From contig JAFGOJ010000454.1 in assembly GCA_016926575.1 (NCBI GenBank), positions 1 to 42,868 of the forward strand: a stretch of DNA of 42,868 bases, read 5' to 3'. Each line of letters begins with the position of its first letter. Position 1 is the stretch's first letter. The stretch comes from Anaerolineae bacterium. Lineage in GTDB: Bacteria > Chloroflexota > Anaerolineae > B4-G1 > DUEL01. This document shows, piece by piece, positions 38,323 to 42,868 of the stretch. Position numbers and translations under genes: made by a program. The notes under the pieces were generated by a model, which saw only the letters and a program-made list of their open reading frames with translations, had not been told where the DNA came from and made no database searches.

Positions 38323-41046
38323 CTAGCGGATCGCCAGGTCCTGCAGCCAGACCAGCCCGTCTCGGGCATAGGGACGATCGCCGGCGACAGGCAGCCGGAC
38401 GATGTCCGGGTAGGTGTACATCCCCGCCAACAGCGCCGCCGTCCCCGGCGGCGCCTCTGGCGGGAGGGATAGATCGACCCGCTGGGTAAAGAGATCGCCC
38501 GGCACCCACTGCGAGGTTGGGTAGACGCCGCCCAGGGGCGGCGCGTCGTGCTGGGCCAGCAGCCTCCCATCCTCGCCCAGCAGGTGCACGAAGAGCGTAT
38601 AGTCCTCGTCCATGGAACGCAGAGCCTGCCAGTAGAGCGTCAGCGAAAGGATATGGCCGGGCTCCGCCGTCCCTGCCACATCGTAACCGACGAGGCGCAC
38701 CTGTTCGCCGAGGACGACGTCCAGCGGAAAACCGGCGGGCGCGGCAGCCGCTTCGACAAAGCGGAATGCCTGGAACAGCACCCCCAGGCAGCGCTCGGAC
38801 TCAAGTGCGGGAGAACACCCCAAGCTCTCACCCCCGGCCGCCGCCAGCGCCACCCCCCCGCAGCGGGGATCGCCGACGATACGGGTGCATCCCCCCCGGG
38901 CGTACAGGGCGATCTGGTTGATCCCCTGCTGAAGCGTGAAGACAAGCGTGGTGTAGGTCATCCACTCGCCGACCACCAAGGGGGAGAGCAAGACGCCATC
39001 GACCTCGATCTCGAGCCGCTGGGGCGCCGCGAGGGGCAGAGCGGTGAACTGCAGCGCCCCCTGCTGCTGGCGTGGGGAATAGAGAACCAGATGCGCCGAC
39101 TCGGGCATCCAGCGGGCCGGGAGGCCGTTCCAGTCCTCGACGTACTGCCAGCCCTGCTCGAGGGAGCGCCCGTCGTTGTTCGGCAGCGCATACACCAGAT
39201 CCGTCGGGACCGCAGGCCCCGGCGGGACCTCGTAGATGGCCATCTCCTCCTCCACAGACCGGGGCGGGCCGAAGGCCGCTTCCAGTAGCTGCATCTCCGC
39301 CTCGACATGGCCCACGTGAAGCGTGTGGAGCAGGACGTGGCCGACCCCCTCGGCGCGGGCGACGGCGGCGCGGTCGGAGGCACTCGGCGCCGGGACGATA
39401 TCCGGCCCCACCGCCGGCAGCAGCAGCCCGTCGAGAAACCCCGCCACATCCGGCGAAACGGGCAGGGAGCGTTGGAACCAGCTGTCGAACAGGGGGCGCT
39501 CGTGGATCGTCTGGTAGAACAAGCCGACCTGCTTGACGTGGCCAGCAGCGATAGGCAGGTTCAGCACCGCGCCCTGGTTACCGCTCTCGGCGATATCGGC
39601 CAGGTAGGCCGGTGGGCGCACAGGCGTGGTGGGGCACGGCCAGACGACGAGGAACTCGGCCAGCGTGACCAGGCACAGTGCGGTGGCAGCCACGCCGCGC
39701 CAGCGGCGGCGCAGGCGCGCCATCAGCCAGGCCAGCCCGTAGGCGGCGAGCACCGCCAGGGCCAGCATAAGCGTCACGTGGATGCGCGCCGGGGCGCGGT
39801 TGAGCGAGAGCAGCGGCAGGTTGGTCAGCAGCGCGTAGGGCAGCGCCACGGTGATCTCCACGGGGCCCTTGACGTCGTCCACGCTGAACGAGACGACCTC
39901 GCCGTTCACCTTGAGCACCGGCCCCAGCGAAAGCACCGCAGCCAGGACGGCGACCAGTGCCCAGGCGGCCGCCTGGCACCGCAGCTCCGAGGCGCGCGGG
40001 CCCAGCGCGGCCAGCAGTCCCAGCCCCAGCGGCACGAAACCTGCGTAGGTCAGCAGCTCGGCGATGCGCCAGTCGTCGGGCGCGACGCGGTGCGCATAGG
40101 AGGGCACCATCCCCAACGCGCCCAGCACCGGGTTCGCGGGTGACGGGGCGACGATGCCCAGGAGGTCAGCCGAAAAGCTCACCGTGCCGATACCCTCCAG
40201 GTAGGCGCCCTGTCCCGACACCTGCTGGCGCAGCACGGGCCAGAAGAACGGCGCCGCGATGATCAGGCCCAGCGCCAACGCCCCGGCCAAGGCCAGCCAG
40301 CCCTGCCGCCCCATCTTGCGCTTGAGCAGGCACACCTCGCACAACAGCCACGCCGCTGTAGAAGGGACGAGGAGAAAGGGGATGAACAGGGGCTGCACCA
40401 GCAGCGACGGACCCAACGTCAGCCCACAGAGCACCGCCGTCGCCGCCCTCGGCCGGCGGACCGTCTTGATGAGCAGCAGGAGATAGAGAGGGAACAGGTA
40501 GGTGGCGATCAGTTCCATGTGGCCCGCCAGCGCGTGCGCCACCCGGCCCGGAAAGAACGCTTACACGATCCCGCCCAGCAGGCCAGCCCAACGATTCTGT
40601 GTCAGGTAGGCGCACAGGGCATAAGCAGCCAGCCCGCTGAGGAAAAAGGTCAACAGGAACACGACGTTGTACGCAGCGACCGGCGAGAGGAAGAGGAGAA
40701 AGGGGATTCCCACCACGTAGGTGGTGAAATACGTCAGCAGCAGCGGGTAGTCGGCGCCATCCGGAAAGTAGAGCCAGCTCAGATCACTGGGGCTCTGGCC
40801 CAACTGCAGCAGCGCCTTCCTGAACCACCACATCTCGTAGGCCTGTTGGTAGGCGTCGCGGCTCCAGGCGGGGTTCTGCGCCAGGTTCGAATCAAGCTGC
40901 AGGACCACGGGATAGGTGATCGCGAGCGTCAGCAGGGCAAAGGCCACCGGGACGGCAGCAGCAGGAAGGATCCGCCGCATGTGCAAAAGGGACAGGAACC
41001 TGCCCCACCGCGTCTTGCCTGCTCGCTCGGCCAGGCTGGAGATCAT
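38323..41046 (-). pseudogene. Polytopic membrane glycosyltransferase-like protein (GT-C/YfhO-like), interrupted by an in-frame TAA
   Basis: Two parts in the same frame, 41046-40561 and 40560-38323, are separated only by TAA at 40563-40561. Together they would encode about 906 residues. The first part starts at the ATG 41046 after a G-rich GGGAG site and has a TM helix, then D-A-Y-Q-Q-A-Y-E-M-W-W-F and L-Y-F-P-D-G, a pattern I associate with membrane sugar transferases. The second part continues A-F-F-P-G-R-V-A-H-A-L with many TM segments. It ends in a soluble beta module (Y-T-L-F-V-H-L-L-G-E-D-G, Y-P-T-S-Q-W-V-P-G-D) common in such proteins. The family would be expected to transfer sugars from lipid carriers on the outer membrane face. 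The break falls where relatives would probably have tyrosine (G-I-V-Y-A-F). It could be a recent pseudogene, a sequencing error, or two separate polypeptides with a GTG restart at 40542. Confidence 0.75.
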
Positions 41047-41284
41047 TGAGGCGCTCCCCCCCCTCTGCCACCGGGAAATGGCAGGCCTGCGCGCCCATGG
41101 CCCGGCACTCGATCTCGCGCACCCCAACCTCCTGTCCCGTGGCCCACTGCACCGCCTCGCTGGAGCCGATGTAGAGATGGCAGATGGGTTGCTCCGCCTG
41201 GCGACGGCAGCGCACGCCACAGGTCGAATCGGCAAGGACGAGCCCTATGGGCAGAGTGCCACTCTTGCGGTGCACGACGTCCAC
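41043..41284 (-). pseudogene. Remnant of a V4R (4-vinyl reductase) domain protein
   Basis: From a GTG at 41284 the frame reads A-D-S-T-C-G-V-R-C-R-R-Q, C-H-L-Y-I-G-S-S-E-A-V, V-R-E-I-E-C-R-A-M-G-A-Q-A-C-H-F. This is the cysteine-rich C-terminal half of V4R domains, which bind small hydrophobic ligands or metal. The N-terminal half is absent; a stop lies just upstream. After H-F-P-V-A-E-G-G the frame runs on into unrelated sequence. A shift at the run of eight G (41063-41056) would move it into a frame that ends in a TGA overlapping the glycosyltransferase ATG. It lies between the acetyltransferase stop and the glycosyltransferase. Confidence 0.65.
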
Positions 41285-41306
41285 TGGACACGCTCATCCT
41301 CCCGCG

Positions 41307-42143
41307 TCAGAATTCTAGTTCCCAGACCGCCATGGATTCCCCTGTCGCCTCGAATCCAAAGCGGTGATAGAGACGCCGGGAACGTTCGTTGTGGGATTGA
41401 GTATTGAGGGTGACCCAATCGGCATTCTGCTGCCAGAAAGCGCGCAAAGCATCCTGCAGCAGCAGCGCGCCAATACCGCAGCTCTGATGGATCGGATGCA
41501 CGGCCAGGCGATTGAGATGGGCCGTCGGCAGGCGCAGTTCCCCTTCCGCGTACCCCACCACCCGGCCTCCTGCCTCCGCCACGACGAAATGGAGGACCGC
41601 AGCGGCCTTGCGTCGAATCGTGGCCTCGCTGTACCACCAATGAGGCGTGAAGGCCGCGCGGTCCAGCGCGGCTATCGCCGCGTCGTCTGTGACCTGCGCA
41701 GGCCGGATGCAGACCCCCACAGCTTCCGGTACCGCAGGCAGGGTACGGCCGTGCTTGGACAGCGTGATCACATTCGTCAGATGATGAAAGCCTCGCGCGC
41801 ACAGGTGTGGCCCTGCCCATCCCTGGCAGTCCATCCAGGCCAGGCTCCTCACCTCTCGATGGCCCAGTTCATCGAGCAAGCGAGAAAGCGTCAGATCGAG
41901 CCACCGGTCGACCTCCAGCATGTCGTCCAAAGCAGCCAGGCGCACCCAGGCCACGGGCGACTGGTCAGGCCACGCCAGGAGCGTTCCCACGACGTCTCCG
42001 CCTCGATCGACCACGATGAACAGGTCGTCTGCCAGGTGCTCCTGCCACTCCCAAAGCAAGGGCAACGTGCGGCGTGCTTCCTGGTTGAGCGCCTCGATGG
42101 CCGGCCGGTCGCCCGGACAGGCTCTCCTCACCTGCATGTCCAT
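41307..42143 (-). CDS. GNAT-family N-acetyltransferase with two GNAT domains
   Basis: A 278-residue cytosolic protein. The C-terminal domain (about 143-278) is a good GNAT fold: I-R-P-A-Q-V-T-D-D start, F-V-V-A-E-A-G-G-R-V-V-G-Y-A, motif A H-L-N-R-L-A-V-H-P-I-H-Q-S-C-G-I-G with the acetyl-CoA pyrophosphate loop (about 220-225), and L-N-T-Q-S-H-N-E-R-S-R-R-L-Y-H-R-F-G-F. The N-terminal domain (about 1-140) keeps the start V-R-R-A-C-P-G-D and V-V-G-T-L-L-A-W but lacks a clear acetyl-CoA loop, so it is probably structural. The substrate is unknown. A promoter (42152-42180) predicts transcription starting about two bases before the ATG, so the mRNA may be leaderless. No Shine-Dalgarno is seen. 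Confidence 0.88.
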   Translation of the reverse strand: MDMQVRRACPGDRPAIEALNQEARRTLPLLWEWQEHLADDLFIVVDRGGDVVGTLLAWPDQSPVAWVRLAALDDMLEVDRWLDLTLSRLLDELGHREVRSLAWMDCQGWAGPHLCARGFHHLTNVITLSKHGRTLPAVPEAVGVCIRPAQVTDDAAIAALDRAAFTPHWWYSEATIRRKAAAVLHFVVAEAGGRVVGYAEGELRLPTAHLNRLAVHPIHQSCGIGALLLQDALRAFWQQNADWVTLNTQSHNERSRRLYHRFGFEATGESMAVWELEF

Positions 42144-42151
42144 CGCCGTTT

Positions 42152-42180
42152 ACTTTAGCACATCGCCCCCTGGAGGTCAA
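42152..42180 (-). promoter_or_regulatory. Sigma70-type promoter of the GNAT gene
   Basis: On the minus strand TTGACC (42180-42175), 17 bp, TAAAGT (42157-42152). The predicted start near 42145 is almost at the ATG (42143). Confidence 0.6.
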
Positions 42181-42226
42181 GTCCTTTATCTGATGTAATT
42201 ACTCAACCGTCTCGCCCAGAGAGAGC

Positions 42227-42267
42227 GGGGGGTGTGGCGGGCGGCGAAGCCGCCCGCCACACCCCCC
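42227..42267. terminator. Very stable 19-bp hairpin between divergent genes
   Basis: A perfect 19-bp GC-rich stem (42227-42245 with 42249-42267) closes on a GAA loop. It lies between the divergent GNAT and recA genes, where a terminator is not needed. The flanks form a weaker outer inverted repeat (around TAATTACTCAACC on the left and GGCTGAGTACGTTA on the right). It may be a transcription insulator or a palindromic repeat element. Confidence 0.7.
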
Positions 42268-42719
42268 ACTTCTTTCCCGCTGGCTGAGTACGTTACTATC
42301 TGATTTGCCTTTTTGCCCCAGTTGGTGTAAACTGGCTGAGTCTTCTCAGGAAGCGGGAGCAACGACCCGGGTGACTGAGAGGATGGTGCTACAGAATGCT
42401 AATCTGATTACCATCATGCTCATCTTTCGGTCAAATTTCTATTGCAGTCTTGAATTATCTCGCCCCTATATCCGCGGGTGATCTGAAAGTTCATCCCATA
42501 TATTGGGGGCGTTGCAATGGACCTGTTGACAATGTGCAATGATGTTTGCGTATATGACTCACGATCCCCCACTATGGGGCCGAATTCTAGGCGCAGAAAC
42601 GCGATTTGCCCCATAATTCAAGAGGTCGGTCTGAAAATGACCGAAAGGTGCGATCATGAACACAGGGCGACACAAGGTGCAGGCAGACCTTGTTGTCAGC
42701 GGCACAGGCTACATTCACT
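42268..42719. other. Long upstream region of recA
   Basis: No gene is supported. An inverted repeat TATGGGGC (42573-42580) with GCCCCATA (42608-42615) encloses a smaller GCG/CGC stem. I looked for LexA-type boxes (CTG-N10-CAG and GAAC-N4-GTTC patterns) and found none convincing. Confidence 0.4.
42526..42556 (+). promoter_or_regulatory. Candidate recA promoter
   Basis: TTGACA (42526-42531) is perfect, but the best -10 (TATATG, 42551-42556) is 19 bp away, longer than ideal. It would give a leader of about 155 bases that includes the inverted repeat at 42573-42615. Confidence 0.35.
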
Positions 42720-42868
42720 ATGGCTGACGAAGGAAAGCGCAAAGCTCTCGAAACGGCATTAGCCAGTCTGACCAAGCGTTATGGCGAGGGCACCGTGATG
42801 CGCCTGGGGGAGGCGACCCATCTGCAGGTCGAGACCATCCCCACCGGCGCCCTGGCCCTCGACCGCGC
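42720..42868 (+). CDS. recA: RecA recombinase, N-terminal 49 codons
   Basis: The ATG at 42720 opens M-A-D-E-G-K-R-K-A-L-E-T-A-L, then R-Y-G-E-G-T-V-M-R-L-G-E and P-T-G-A-L-A-L-D-R-A. This is the conserved N-terminal helix and first strand of RecA, the DNA strand-exchange and SOS co-protease protein. The window ends before the Walker A motif. No strong Shine-Dalgarno precedes the start, but the N-terminal sequence fits RecA homologs from its first residues, which supports this codon. Confidence 0.95.
   Translation, partial: MADEGKRKALETALASLTKRYGEGTVMRLGEATHLQVETIPTGALALDR

Noticed and set aside
40561..40563. Recoding of the TAA in the glycosyltransferase as an amino acid
   Set aside because: TAA is not used for selenocysteine or pyrrolysine insertion, and no recoding structure was evident.
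40884..40893. GGTTCGAATC, a T-loop-like word suggesting a tRNA
   Set aside because: It lies within the glycosyltransferase coding frame, and no acceptor or anticodon stems can be drawn around it.
42517..42762. Plus-strand frame running into the recA start
   Set aside because: It lacks motifs, overlaps recA in another frame and covers the inverted repeat of the probable recA leader.

Overview
The window is high-GC bacterial DNA, most probably from a member of the Chloroflexota (Anaerolineae-like). The assignment is an inference. It rests on two large SARP/AfsR-type regulators, exported proteins that carry a Y-L-P-L-V motif, LVIVD and FG-GAP propellers, LamG and CARDB modules in one enormous surface protein, membrane glycosyltransferases with a characteristic C-terminal beta module, and a RecA N-terminus of the usual bacterial kind.

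Layout. Positions 1-680 (minus) hold a partial two-TM protein and a TolB-like fragment. Positions 659-11194 (plus) hold a regulator-plus-secretome block. It starts with a SARP-NB-ARC-TPR regulator (768-4097), then a TPR-SARP regulator with the opposite domain order (4362-6287). A putative operon follows: a small protein (6351-6569), a two-domain exported beta-sandwich protein (6566-7957) and an exported beta-helix protein (8051-11194). An 11-bp-period heptamer direct repeat of the type bound by SARPs sits exactly at the end of the second regulator gene, in front of this operon. A second such repeat lies before the first regulator.

Positions 11195-13541 are an accessory island. A DUF4143 AAA ATPase on the minus strand lies between two 109-bp direct repeats and has a perfect TTGACA-17-TATAAT promoter that predicts a leaderless mRNA. 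Next to it is a displaced copy of the 3' end of the comM gene, whose intact version lies at 35724. Positions 13542-35588 are one 22-kb gene for a 7348-residue exported surface protein. It contains a lipoprotein-like N-terminal domain, transmembrane hairpins, an internal hydrophobic cluster, thrombospondin type 3 calcium motifs, eight LamG domains, a seven-bladed LVIVD propeller interrupted by about 1250 residues of other domains, a P-domain and terminal CARDB modules.

Positions 35724-42143 are a minus-strand housekeeping/envelope block: ComM, a SAM methyltransferase, a membrane glycosyltransferase broken by one in-frame TAA, a V4R-domain remnant and a double-GNAT acetyltransferase. The window ends with the first 49 codons of recA (plus, from 42720) behind a 576-bp structured intergenic region.

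The most novel items are the nested architecture of the giant protein, the SARP-operator/secretome arrangement, and the small dispersed repeats (109-bp repeats, comM-tail copies, and CCTTCGACAGGCTCAGG units inside coding sequence). No similarity search was run. Family names come from motif recognition.
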